In this document: one piece after another, positions 51,119-58,816 of the stretch
Layout: every line of letters begins with the position of its first letter
Numbering within the stretch: position 1 is the first letter of the stretch
NCBI GenBank assembly: GCA_046351215.1
Contig: JAXLYX010000022.1
Span: 19,831-83,830 of the forward strand
Direction of reading: 5' to 3'
DNA from: JAXLYX01 sp046351215
GTDB lineage: Bacteria; Myxococcota_A; Polyangia; Polyangiales; Houyiibacteriaceae
DNA length: 64,000 nucleotides
The notes under the pieces: model-generated
Told to the model about the DNA's origin: nothing
The model's input: only the letters and a program-made list of their open reading frames with translations
Databases searched by the model: none
Position numbers and translations under genes: made by a program

Positions 51119-51138
51119 CGCGGACGCGCCACCTCCCG

Positions 51139-51170
51139 GACCCCCTTCGTTCGAGCGGACGGAGGGGGTC
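51139..51170 (+). terminator. 14-bp hairpin downstream of nhaR
   Basis: GACCCCCTTCGTTC-GAGC-GGACGGAGGGGGTC: 14 bp of stem with two G-T pairs and a 4-base loop, beginning 20 bp after the nhaR stop. No long T-tract follows, but the stem is the strongest in the window. It should separate nhaR from the operon downstream. Confidence 0.75.
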
Positions 51171-51192
51171 TTCGCACGTCCGTCGAACGATT

Positions 51193-51238
51193 CGGTTTTC
51201 CCGAACGAACCGCCCGAGACTTCCTGGCTACCGAACGG
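51193..51238 (+). promoter_or_regulatory. Regulatory element B upstream of the OB-fold/thiolase operon
   Basis: Starts CGGTTTTCCCGAACGAAC and ends ACCGAACGG. It aligns without gaps to element A before nhaR. CGAACGATTCG (CGAA-CGA-TTCG) just upstream overlaps its left edge. It lies 61 bp before the first ATG of the operon (51300), after the nhaR terminator. It is a shared operator or promoter by inference. Confidence 0.65.
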
Positions 51239-51299
51239 TCGCTCGCTCCGCACATTGATCGTGTCGCAGAGGTCGCGACTTCGATCTCCCGGAGGAGAC

Positions 51300-51746
51300 A
51301 TGCTCGAACCCCTCACCGCTCCGTACGTGCTCGAATACACGTACACGCGCACCACCGGCCCCGTGATCGGCCGGTTCCTCGGTGCGCTGACCGAGAAACG
51401 CGTGCTCGGCGCACGCACGTCCGATGGCAGCGTCGTCGTGCCGCCGACCGAGTACGACCCGCATACCGGCGACCCGACGAAGGAGCTCGTCCCGGTCGCC
51501 GACACCGGAACGATCTCGGCGCACACGTGGGTCGCGCTGCCGCGCGGGGCGCATCTGCGGAAGAAGCCCTTCGCCTGGGTCCTCGTCCGCCTCGACGGCG
51601 CCGACACCTCCATGCTCCACCTCCTCGACGCGCCCTCTCCGGAATCGGTCCGCGCGGGCATGCGCGTGAAGATCCGCTGGGCGGAGGAGCGCAAGGGCGC
51701 GATCACCGACATCGAGGGCTTCGAGCTCGTGGAGGCGACGCCATGA
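51300..51746 (+). CDS. OB-fold (DUF35-like) protein 1, no Cys
   Basis: A 148-residue protein of the DUF35/ChsH2 C-terminal type: RFLGALTEKRVLGARTSDGSV, VPPTEYDPHTG, then an OB-fold barrel (TISAHTWVALPRG, FAWVLVRLDGADTSMLHLLD, GMRVKIRWAEERKGAITDI). The position of the N-terminal zinc ribbon keeps its outline (GARTSDGSVVVPP) but has no Cys; the whole protein has none, so no structural zinc is expected. DUF35 proteins partner thiolase-fold enzymes. ATG 51300 has GGAGGAG upstream. It overlaps the next gene by 4 bp (ATGA). Confidence 0.82.
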   Translation: MLEPLTAPYVLEYTYTRTTGPVIGRFLGALTEKRVLGARTSDGSVVVPPTEYDPHTGDPTKELVPVADTGTISAHTWVALPRGAHLRKKPFAWVLVRLDGADTSMLHLLDAPSPESVRAGMRVKIRWAEERKGAITDIEGFELVEATP

Positions 51747-52234
51747 GCGAGCCGATCGTCCCGAAGCTCCACACGCCCGTGCACCTCGTCTACACGGCGA
51801 CGGTCGGGCGCCACTACGAGACCTACCTCCGCGCGCTCTCCGAGGGGCGCATCGTCGGCGGTGTCTGCAGCGCGACCGGACGCGTCTACGTGCCGCCCCG
51901 CGGCGCGAGCCCGATGAGCGGCCGTCCGACCGACGAGATCGTCGAGGTCGCGCAGGTCGGCATCCTCACCACCTTCTGCATCGTGCGCATCCCCTTCGAG
52001 GGCCAGCGCCTCACGCCTCCCTACGTCTTCGGCGCGATCGTCCTCGATGGCGCCCACGTCCCCATCTACCACCTCGTGAGCGGCTGCCCCCTCGAGGAGA
52101 TCCGCATGGGCATGCGCGTGCGCGCCGTCTGGAAGCCGCGCGAGGCCTGGGGACCGACCCTCGAGAGCATCGCCCATTTCGAACCGACCGGAGAGCCCGA
52201 CGCGCCCTTCGAGTCCTACGCGGAGTTCCTCTGA
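51743..52234 (+). CDS. OB-fold (DUF35-like) protein 2
   Basis: A 163-residue DUF35-like protein: YLRALSEGRIVGGVCSATGRVYVPP is a zinc-ribbon remnant with one Cys, followed by the OB barrel (VGILTTFCIVRIPFEGQRLTPPYVFGAIVLDGAHVPIYHLV, GMRVRAVWKPREAWG). It is a paralogue of the preceding protein and shares the pattern EGR/EKR-(I/V)-(V/L)-G. Like it, it is expected to act as a partner of one of the two thiolase-like proteins. It overlaps its neighbours by 4 bp and 1 bp (TGATG), a strong sign of one operon. Confidence 0.85.
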   Translation: MSEPIVPKLHTPVHLVYTATVGRHYETYLRALSEGRIVGGVCSATGRVYVPPRGASPMSGRPTDEIVEVAQVGILTTFCIVRIPFEGQRLTPPYVFGAIVLDGAHVPIYHLVSGCPLEEIRMGMRVRAVWKPREAWGPTLESIAHFEPTGEPDAPFESYAEFL

Positions 52235-53289
52235 TGCGTGACATCGCCATCGTCTCCTTCGCGCAGCTGCCCTCCGTGCGGCGCGACCACCTCCACGACG
52301 AGTCCGAGCTCGTCGAGCCCGTCGTGAACGGCGCGCTCGAGGCCGTCGGGCTCACGCAGAGCGACGTCGGCTTCGTCTGCTCCGGCAGCTCCGACTACCT
52401 CGTCGGCCGACCCTTCTCGTTCGTCGCCGCGGTCGACGGCCTCGAGGCCTATCCGCCGATCCGCGAGTCGCACGTCGAGATGGACGGCGCGTGGGCCCTC
52501 TACGAGGCCTGGGTCCGGCTCCTCCACGGAGACGTCGACGTCGCGCTCGTCTACGCGTTCGGCAAGTCCTCGCTCGGGCCGCTGCCCGACGTCCTGAACT
52601 GCCAGAACGACCCCTACTGCGTGCAGCCGCTCGCGTTCGACAGCATCTCCGCCGCGGCGCTGCAGGCCCAGGCGATGGTCGACCGCGGCCTGCTGACCGA
52701 GCGGCAGATGGCCGAGATCGCCGTGCGCAACCGGAAGCAGGCGAAGTCGAATCCCAACGCGCAGGTGAAGGGCGACTTCTCGGTCGCCTCGGTGCTCGCC
52801 GAGCCCTACCTCGCGGCGCCGCTGCGCAAGAGCCTCTGCGCGCCGCTCTCGGATGCCTCGTGCGCGGTGGTCCTCGCGGCAGGTCCGAAGGCGAAGGCGC
52901 TCGCGAAGCGTCCGGCGTGGATCCGCGGCATCGATCATCGGGTCGAGCCGTACTCGCTCGGTGCGCGCGAGCTCGTCACCTCGCCCTCCACCGAGCTCGC
53001 CGGCAAGAAGGCCGGAGTGCACCGCGGCAAGGTCGACTTCGCGGAGCTCCACGCGCCCTTCGCGCATCAGGAGACCATCCTGACGAGGGCGCTCGGTCTC
53101 TCGGAAGACGTCGCGATCAACCCCTCTGGAGGCGCGCTCGCCGCGAATCCCATGATGGCCGCCGGTTTGATCCGACTCGGCGAAGCGGCCGCGCGCATCC
53201 ATCGGGGCGAGGCCGATCGGGGAGTCGCGCACGCGACCTCCGGCGCCTGCCTCCAGCAGAACCTCGTCGCAGTCCTCGAAGGAGAATGA
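52234..53289 (+). CDS. Thiolase-fold protein 1 without catalytic Cys/His
   Basis: A 351-residue SCP2/thiolase-like protein. The fold is clear: RDIAIVSFAQLPS, DVGFVCSGSSDYLVG, SHVEMDGAWALYEAWVRL, MAEIAVRNRKQAKSNPNAQ, PLSDASCAVVLA, VDFAELHAPFAHQE and NPSGGALAANPMMAAGL. In the nucleophile segment the Cys of CASG is absent (VEMDGAWALY), and in the C-terminal motif GHP is ANP, so the His is Asn. Such losses occur in Ltp2-type aldolases that pair with DUF35 proteins. It probably forms a complex with the OB-fold proteins and cleaves a CoA-linked side chain; this is inferred. It starts by TGATG overlap. Confidence 0.82.
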   Translation: MRDIAIVSFAQLPSVRRDHLHDESELVEPVVNGALEAVGLTQSDVGFVCSGSSDYLVGRPFSFVAAVDGLEAYPPIRESHVEMDGAWALYEAWVRLLHGDVDVALVYAFGKSSLGPLPDVLNCQNDPYCVQPLAFDSISAAALQAQAMVDRGLLTERQMAEIAVRNRKQAKSNPNAQVKGDFSVASVLAEPYLAAPLRKSLCAPLSDASCAVVLAAGPKAKALAKRPAWIRGIDHRVEPYSLGARELVTSPSTELAGKKAGVHRGKVDFAELHAPFAHQETILTRALGLSEDVAINPSGGALAANPMMAAGLIRLGEAAARIHRGEADRGVAHATSGACLQQNLVAVLEGE

Positions 53290-53290
53290 C

Positions 53291-54445
53291 ATGGCCGAGC
53301 GAGTCGCCATCGTAGGCGTGGGTCAGACCAAGCACGCCGCTTGTCGTGAAGACGTGTCCATCCCGGGCCTGCTCCGGGAGGCCGTGCTGCGGGCGCTCGA
53401 GGACGCGGAGCTCCGCTTCGCCGACATCGACGCCGTCGTGCTCGGCACGGCGCCCGACTTCTTCGAAGGGCTGATGATGCCCGAGCTCTTCCTCGCGGAC
53501 GCGCTCGGTGCCTCGGGCAAGCCGATCCTCCGCGTGCACACCGCGGGGAGCGTCGGAGGCTCGACGGCCATCGTCGCGGCGCACCTCGTCGCCGCGGGCA
53601 TCCACGAGCGCGTCCTGACCGTCTGCTTCGAGAAGCAATCGGAGAGCAACGCGATGTGGGCGCTCTCCCCGCCGATCCCCTTCCAGCCGCAGCTCGTAGC
53701 GGGCGCGGGCGGGTACTTCGCGCCGCTCATCCGCTCCTACATCCACCGGAGCGGGGCGCCGGAAGAAGTCGGAGCGCTCGTCGCGGTGAAGGATCGCGAG
53801 CACGGCCGGAAGAATCCGTACGCGCACCTCCACCTCGAGGAGACGACGGAGAGCGTCCGGAAGTCCCCGATGCTCTGGGATCCGATCCGTTACGCCGAGA
53901 CGTGTCCCTCGTCGGACGGAGCCGCCGCGCTCGTCCTCGCGAGCGAGAAGCACGCGAAGCGCACGTCGCGGAGGCCCGCGTGGATCCACGGCATGGCCGT
54001 GCGCACCGAGCCGACCTTCTACGCGGGCCGGGACCAGGTCGATCCCCTCGCGAGCCGCGAGTGCGCGAAGGACGTCTACGCGCAGGCGGGCATCACCAAC
54101 CCCTACGGCGAGATCGACGTCGCCGAGCTCTACGTGCCCTTCTCCTGGTACGAGCCGATGTGGCTCGAGAGCCTGGGCTTCGCCGAGCGGAACCAGGGTT
54201 GGAAGCTCGTGCTCGAGGGCAAGACGAAGCTCGGCTCGGAGCTCCCGGTGAACCCGAGCGGCGGCGTGCTCTGCACGAATCCGATCGGCGCGAGCGGGAT
54301 GATCCGCTTCGCCGAGTCGGCCCTCCAGGTCCGCGGCCTCGCGGGCGATCGGCAGGTTCCCGGCGCGCGTCGCGCGATGGGGCATGCATACGGAGGCGGG
54401 TCCCAGTTCTTCGCGATGTGGATCGTGGGGAGCGACCCGCCCTGA
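53291..54445 (+). CDS. Thiolase-fold protein 2 without catalytic Cys/His
   Basis: A 384-residue thiolase-like protein, a paralogue of the preceding one but not close. RVAIVGVGQTKHA, IDAVVLGTAPDFFEGLMMPELFLADALG, RVHTAGSVGGSTAIVAAHLV, YAETCPSSDGAAALVLA, IDVAELYVPFSWYEP and NPSGGVLCTNPIGASGMIRF mark the fold. The active-site Cys is Gly in HTAGSVGGS, and GHP is TNP (His to Asn). Tyr residues in ELYVPFSWY may serve an aldolase-type reaction as in Ltp2. It begins one base after the previous stop. The C terminus contains HAYGGGSQFFAMWIV. Heteromeric assembly with protein 1 and two DUF35 proteins is likely. Confidence 0.82.
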   Translation: MAERVAIVGVGQTKHAACREDVSIPGLLREAVLRALEDAELRFADIDAVVLGTAPDFFEGLMMPELFLADALGASGKPILRVHTAGSVGGSTAIVAAHLVAAGIHERVLTVCFEKQSESNAMWALSPPIPFQPQLVAGAGGYFAPLIRSYIHRSGAPEEVGALVAVKDREHGRKNPYAHLHLEETTESVRKSPMLWDPIRYAETCPSSDGAAALVLASEKHAKRTSRRPAWIHGMAVRTEPTFYAGRDQVDPLASRECAKDVYAQAGITNPYGEIDVAELYVPFSWYEPMWLESLGFAERNQGWKLVLEGKTKLGSELPVNPSGGVLCTNPIGASGMIRFAESALQVRGLAGDRQVPGARRAMGHAYGGGSQFFAMWIVGSDPP

Positions 54446-54495
54446 ACGAGGACGAACGGGCTCGAACGGCGGCTCGGCCGCGGAACGGAGGAGTC

Positions 54496-55968
54496 ATGCG
54501 GATCGCAGTGGCGGAGGGAGACGGAATCGGTCCCGAGATCATGGCGGCGGTGCTTCGCCTCTTCCGCGAGGCGGGGCTGCCGCTCGAGCTCGTGCCCGTC
54601 GAGATGGGGATGCGCGCCTACCAGGCCGGCCATTCGACCGGCATGACCGAGGAGGCGCGCCGGATCGTCGAAGACGTCGGGATCCTCTTCAAGGGCCCGA
54701 TGGAGACGCCGAAGGGAGGAGGCCTGAAGAGCGTCAACGTGACGGCGCGAAAGCTCTGGAGCACCTACGCGAACAAGCGGATCTTCAAGACGCTCCCGGG
54801 CGTCGACACGGTCTTCAGCCGCGCCGGGATCCCGATCGACCTCACGTTCGTGCGCGAGAACATCGAGGACACGTACGGGGGGATCGAGCACATGCAGACG
54901 CACGACGTCGCGCAGTGCCGCCGGATGATCTCCCGCCCGGGGAGCCTGCAGGTGCATCGCTACGCGTTCGAGGTCGCGAAGCGGAAGGGAGCGAGGAAGA
55001 TCACCTGCGCCCACAAGGCGAACATCATGAAGATGACCGACGGGCTCTTCCTCGAGGCCTTCCGCGAGGTCGCTGCGGACTATCCGGAGCTCGAGGCCGA
55101 GGACCTGATCGTCGACGACCTCGCGATGAAGCTCGTCACGCGCCCCGATCGCTTCGAGGTGATCGTCCTGCCGAACCTCCAGGGGGACATCCTCTCGGAT
55201 CTCGCGGCGGGGCTCGTCGGCGGGCTCGGCTTCGCCCCCTCGGCGAACGTCGGCGAGCACGTCGCGATCTTCGAGGCGGTCCACGGGACCGCGCCGGACC
55301 TCGCGGGCAAGGGCATCGCGAATCCGACGGCGCTCCTGCTCTCGGGCTGCATCCTGCTCCGTCACCTCGGCTTCTTCGACCATGCCGCCTGGATCGAAGG
55401 AGCCCTGCACGAGGCTCTCTGGGACGGATGCCGCACGGCGGACGTGGCGGGCAGGAAGCCGCCGCTCTCGACGGAGGAGTTCGTCGACGCGATCCTCGTC
55501 CGGATGCGGCGCCGCGACGCGCCGGCCCCGGGCCCCCTCGACCGCGTGCTCTACGTGCCACCCGTGCGGCCGAGGACGCAGCCCGTGCTCGAGACGCCGA
55601 AGCGGGTGGAGGAGACGGTCGTCGGCATGGACGTCTTCGTGGAGAGCCACGTGCCGCCGAACGAGCTCGCCGCGAAGGTGCAGCTCGCCCTGCCGCCCGA
55701 CGTACGGCTCGTGATGATCAGCAACCGCGGCACGCAGGTCTGGCCGACGGCCTCGATCTTCACCGAATGCGTGAACCACTTCCGACTGCGCGTCGTCGCC
55801 TCGAAGGAGCGAGCCATCTCGGTCGACAGGCTCCTCGAGGTGGCGCAGCTCCTCGGGCCCGTCGCCCGGATCTGCTCGCTCGAGATGCTGATCACGCTCG
55901 GCGACAAGGCGGGCTTCTCGTTGGCGCAGGGCCAGGCGTCGGGGCCGGTGGTGGCGGCGGTGGCCTGA
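54496..55968 (+). CDS. icd: Isocitrate dehydrogenase, long (Thermus/Rickettsia) type
   Basis: A 490-residue isocitrate/isopropylmalate-dehydrogenase-family enzyme. MRIAVAEGDGIGPEIM opens the fold. KSVNVTARKLWSTYANKR and FVRENIEDTYGGIEH bind substrate, CAHKANIMKMTDGLFLEAF holds the catalytic Lys, and AIFEAVHGTAPDLAGKGIANPTALLLSG binds the metal and cofactor. About 140 residues follow the normal core (VGMDVFVESHVPPNELAAKV onward), as in the 490-residue Thermus and rickettsial enzymes. It oxidises isocitrate to 2-oxoglutarate; NAD against NADP is not clear. ATG 54496 has GGAGGAG upstream. It follows the thiolase gene by 50 bp and may be part of that operon. Confidence 0.92.
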   Translation: MRIAVAEGDGIGPEIMAAVLRLFREAGLPLELVPVEMGMRAYQAGHSTGMTEEARRIVEDVGILFKGPMETPKGGGLKSVNVTARKLWSTYANKRIFKTLPGVDTVFSRAGIPIDLTFVRENIEDTYGGIEHMQTHDVAQCRRMISRPGSLQVHRYAFEVAKRKGARKITCAHKANIMKMTDGLFLEAFREVAADYPELEAEDLIVDDLAMKLVTRPDRFEVIVLPNLQGDILSDLAAGLVGGLGFAPSANVGEHVAIFEAVHGTAPDLAGKGIANPTALLLSGCILLRHLGFFDHAAWIEGALHEALWDGCRTADVAGRKPPLSTEEFVDAILVRMRRRDAPAPGPLDRVLYVPPVRPRTQPVLETPKRVEETVVGMDVFVESHVPPNELAAKVQLALPPDVRLVMISNRGTQVWPTASIFTECVNHFRLRVVASKERAISVDRLLEVAQLLGPVARICSLEMLITLGDKAGFSLAQGQASGPVVAAVA

Positions 55969-55998
55969 GGGGATGCGGGCTCGCCCCGCGCCTCAGGC
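55963..55998. terminator. Nested inverted repeat at icd/GGDEF junction
   Basis: GCCTGAGG (55963-55970) and CCTCAGGC (55991-55998) are perfect 8-bp arms, each containing a stop codon of one of the two convergent genes. The 20-base loop contains GCGGG-CTCGC-CCCGC. It is probably a bidirectional terminator. Confidence 0.6.
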
Positions 55999-57258
55999 GA
56001 CCGAGATCTGGTGCCTCCCCGCGTACTTCGCGGAGTAGAGCGCCTCGTCCGCGCGACGGAGGAGCCCCTCGGCCGAGGGCGAGTCGGCGGGGATCGCGGC
56101 GGCGACGCCGAAGCTCGCCGTCACGTGCGGAAGCGGCTCCCGGCCCGGATGGGCGATCGCGAGCGCGTCGACGGCCTCGAGCGCGCGCTGCGCGACGTCG
56201 ACGGCGCCTGCGAGGTCCGTGTCCGGCAGCACGAGCACGAATTCCTCGCCGCCGTAGCGCGCCGCGAAGTCGGCGGGGCGGCGTAGGCAGGAGCCGAGGG
56301 CGCCGGCGACCCTCGAGAGGCAGTCGTCGCCCGCGGCGTGGCCGAAGGTGTCGTTGTAGGCCTTGAAGTGATCGATGTCGGTGAAGACGACCGCGAGCGG
56401 CTTGCCGTCGCGACGGAGGCGCTCCCACTCCGCCTCGAGCCGACGGCCGAGCTCGCGACGGTTGACGAGCCCGGTGAGGGCGTCGTGGCGCGCGAGCCGG
56501 AGAAGCTCGTGGTTCATCGCCTCGAGCAGGTGTGCGTCGTGATCGATCAGCACGCCCTGGAGGAACGCGACCTTCTCCTTCTCCTCGAGCTGCCAGGCCA
56601 CGAAGAGGCCGACGACGGTGGCCGGTCCGAACGAATAGGCGAACCCCGTGGGATCCGGCGTCGGCGCGACGGTGAGCACGAAGAGGAGCGCCACCGCTCC
56701 GGTGCCGAGGAGGATCGCGGCCAGGGTCGCGAGGCGCAGCCGGAGCGCGACCGAGATGAGGAAGATCGAGAGCATGCAGAAGTAGCTCTCGACGCGCGCG
56801 ATGACGACGTCGCCGAGGATCTGGGGCACCAGCGCGAGCTTGAGCAGCACGAAGCTCGCGGCCGGGCTGACGACGAGCTCGTGGCGACGGCGGAGGTAGG
56901 GGACCTGGACGAGGGCGCTGCCGACGGCCACGACCACGCAGACCATCGTGGTGGTCAAAGACCAGAAGCGCGTCGCCGCATCGGGGAAGCCGCGCTCGAA
57001 ATTCGTCGTCTGGAGGAGGGCGAGGCCCACGGCCAGCGCGACGAGCCAGGGCGCCGCGATCCGCACGTAGCGATGCAGGTCGCGCACGCGGTGGCGCTGG
57101 AACGCGCCGGCCAGCTCCGCCGGCATCGCGAGGAAGAGCGGGGGATCCTCGAGGGTCCGCCGGAGGGCCACCGCGCGCTCGGGATCGAGGCTGACGCCGG
57201 TCGCGAAGCGATCGGCTGGCACGGCTTCGGCGAGATCGGTGGGAGGCGGCGTCGACAC
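55993..57258 (-). CDS. Membrane-bound diguanylate cyclase (GGDEF)
   Basis: A 421-residue protein. About residues 40-235 hold six hydrophobic helices (WLVALAVGLALLQ, MVCVVVAVGSALVQV and others). A helical linker and a GGDEF domain follow from about residue 250: HDALTGLVNRRELGRRLEAE, VVFTDIDHFKAYNDTFGHAAGDDCL, then RPADFAARYGGEEF. The GGEEF active site and the RxxD inhibitory site (RPAD, five residues before) are both intact, so it should make cyclic-di-GMP with product feedback. It may act against the EAL protein at 47838. GTG 57258 (VSTPPPTDLAEAV). It is convergent with icd. Confidence 0.95.
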   Translation of the reverse strand: MSTPPPTDLAEAVPADRFATGVSLDPERAVALRRTLEDPPLFLAMPAELAGAFQRHRVRDLHRYVRIAAPWLVALAVGLALLQTTNFERGFPDAATRFWSLTTTMVCVVVAVGSALVQVPYLRRRHELVVSPAASFVLLKLALVPQILGDVVIARVESYFCMLSIFLISVALRLRLATLAAILLGTGAVALLFVLTVAPTPDPTGFAYSFGPATVVGLFVAWQLEEKEKVAFLQGVLIDHDAHLLEAMNHELLRLARHDALTGLVNRRELGRRLEAEWERLRRDGKPLAVVFTDIDHFKAYNDTFGHAAGDDCLSRVAGALGSCLRRPADFAARYGGEEFVLVLPDTDLAGAVDVAQRALEAVDALAIAHPGREPLPHVTASFGVAAAIPADSPSAEGLLRRADEALYSAKYAGRHQISVA

Positions 57259-57318
57259 GGTCGGCCTCGCGGCGTTCGCAAGGGCAGCTCCCAGGATACG
57301 CGAGGCCCCTCGCTCGCG

Positions 57319-58023
57319 TCAGCTGCGGATGCCGTCGCCGAGGAGGGCCGCGAGGAAGGGGTGCGCATCCGCCGACACGGGCGCACGGGGGTCGAAACGA
57401 CCGCGCACCCGCCCGTCCACGAGGAGGATGCCCTCGTCGGCGAGGGTCTCGAGGTCGGCCCGCGTGTGGGTGACGAGCAGGCCGAGCGTGCCGGTCGTCG
57501 CGAGATGGGCGCGCAGCCGCGGCCGGAGGCGAGCGGCCACGTCCACGTCGGCCGCGGCGAAGGGCTCGTCGAGGAGGACGACGCGCGGCGAGCTCGCGAG
57601 GGCCCGCACGAGCGCGACGCGCTGGGCTTCTCCGGCCGAGAGGGCCTCGACCCGTCGGCCGAGGAGCGAGCCGACCTCGAAGGTCTCGACGAGCAGGTCG
57701 AGGTCCGTCGTCCTGCCCGCTCCGTGCCTTCGTGCGAACTCGACGTTCCCGCGCACGTCGAGGTGCGGGAAGAGCAGAGGCCGCTGGGTCGCGAAGGCGA
57801 TGCGCCTCCGCTCGATGGGCACGCTCGTGCCGCGCGCGGAGTCGAGGAGCGTGCGGTCGTCGAGGACGATCGACCCGCTCGCGGGCAGCGCACCGACGAG
57901 CGCGCGGAGGAGCGTCGTCTTGCCGGCGCCGTTCGGTCCGACGACGGCCGTCGTCGAGCGCGTCTCGAAGGCGACGTCGAGGTCGAGCGCCCCGAGCGAG
58001 ACGCGGACCTCAGCGCGGAGCAC
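57319..58023 (-). CDS. modC: Molybdate ABC transporter ATPase
   Basis: A 234-residue ABC ATPase. Walker A VVGPNGAGKTT (about 28-38), the Q-loop FATQRPLLFPHL, the signature LSAGEAQRVAL (usual LSGGQ reads LSAGE), Walker B VVLLDEPFAAAD and the switch His in LLVTHTRADLE are present. Only the nucleotide domain is encoded: the C-terminal TOBE/Mop regulatory domain of long ModC proteins is absent. It energises uptake of molybdate or tungstate. ATG 58023 overlaps the modB end by 14 bp, so the three genes form one operon. Confidence 0.85.
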   Translation of the reverse strand: MLRAEVRVSLGALDLDVAFETRSTTAVVGPNGAGKTTLLRALVGALPASGSIVLDDRTLLDSARGTSVPIERRRIAFATQRPLLFPHLDVRGNVEFARRHGAGRTTDLDLLVETFEVGSLLGRRVEALSAGEAQRVALVRALASSPRVVLLDEPFAAADVDVAARLRPRLRAHLATTGTLGLLVTHTRADLETLADEGILLVDGRVRGRFDPRAPVSADAHPFLAALLGDGIRS

Positions 58024-58816
58024 GGCTCGCCTCCTCGATGCGGGAGCGGAAGTGCGAGACGACGCCGAGCAGGAGGAACGCCACGGCCGCGAGCACGAGG
58101 GCGAGGGCCTGGGCCGCGGCCGGATCCGACTCGAGCGCGACGTAGATCGCGAGCGGCATCGTCTGCGTCTCGCCGGGCAGGTTGCCGGCGAACATCAGCG
58201 TCGCCCCGAATTCGCCGAGAGCGCGCGCGAAGGTCATCGCGAGGCCCACGAGGAGAGAGGGCGCGACGGCCGGAGCGAGCACGCGGAAGGCCACGGCCCG
58301 GGGACCCGCTCCGAGGCTGCGAGCGATCGTCGAGAGATCGGGATCGAGCGCGCGGAGGGCCGCGCTCGCCGCGAGCACGTAGTACGGGGCGGCGACGAAG
58401 AGCTGCGCGAGCACCACGGCGCTCGTGTGGAACGAGAGCACGATCCCGAGCTCCGAGAGCGGCGCGCCGACGAGGCCGCGGCGTCCGAACGCGAGCAGGA
58501 GCCCGAGGCCGGCGACGGCCGGCGGCAGCACCGTCGGGAGCTGCACCAACGTCTCCACGAGCGAGCGAGGTCCGAGCGGGCCGCGCGCGAGGGCGAACGC
58601 GAGCGGCGTGCCGAGGAGCACGGTGACGAGCGTCGTGAGCGCCGTCGTGCGGAGGCTGAGGGCGAGCGCCGGGAGGACGAGCGGATTCCGGAGCCCGCGC
58701 AGGATCGCTCCGGGACCGTCCGAGACGACGAGGGCGAGCACCGGCATCGCGAGGAAGAGCAGCATCGCGAGCGCCGCGATGCCGACGAGCCCTCTCGTGC
58801 CGCGTCCTCCGCTCAC
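58010..58816 (-). CDS. modB: Molybdate ABC transporter permease
   Basis: A 268-residue permease of five or six helices. The inner-loop coupling motif is SLGAGPRAVAFRVLAPAVAP (EAA-type loop), and the following ALGEFGATLMFAGNLPGETQTMPLAIY is typical of ModB/CysT permeases. GTG 58816 (VSGGRGTRGLVGIAALAML) overlaps the modA stop by four bases (GTGA). It forms the channel for molybdate across the inner membrane with ModC. Confidence 0.92.
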   Translation of the reverse strand: MSGGRGTRGLVGIAALAMLLFLAMPVLALVVSDGPGAILRGLRNPLVLPALALSLRTTALTTLVTVLLGTPLAFALARGPLGPRSLVETLVQLPTVLPPAVAGLGLLLAFGRRGLVGAPLSELGIVLSFHTSAVVLAQLFVAAPYYVLAASAALRALDPDLSTIARSLGAGPRAVAFRVLAPAVAPSLLVGLAMTFARALGEFGATLMFAGNLPGETQTMPLAIYVALESDPAAAQALALVLAAVAFLLLGVVSHFRSRIEEASRAPR

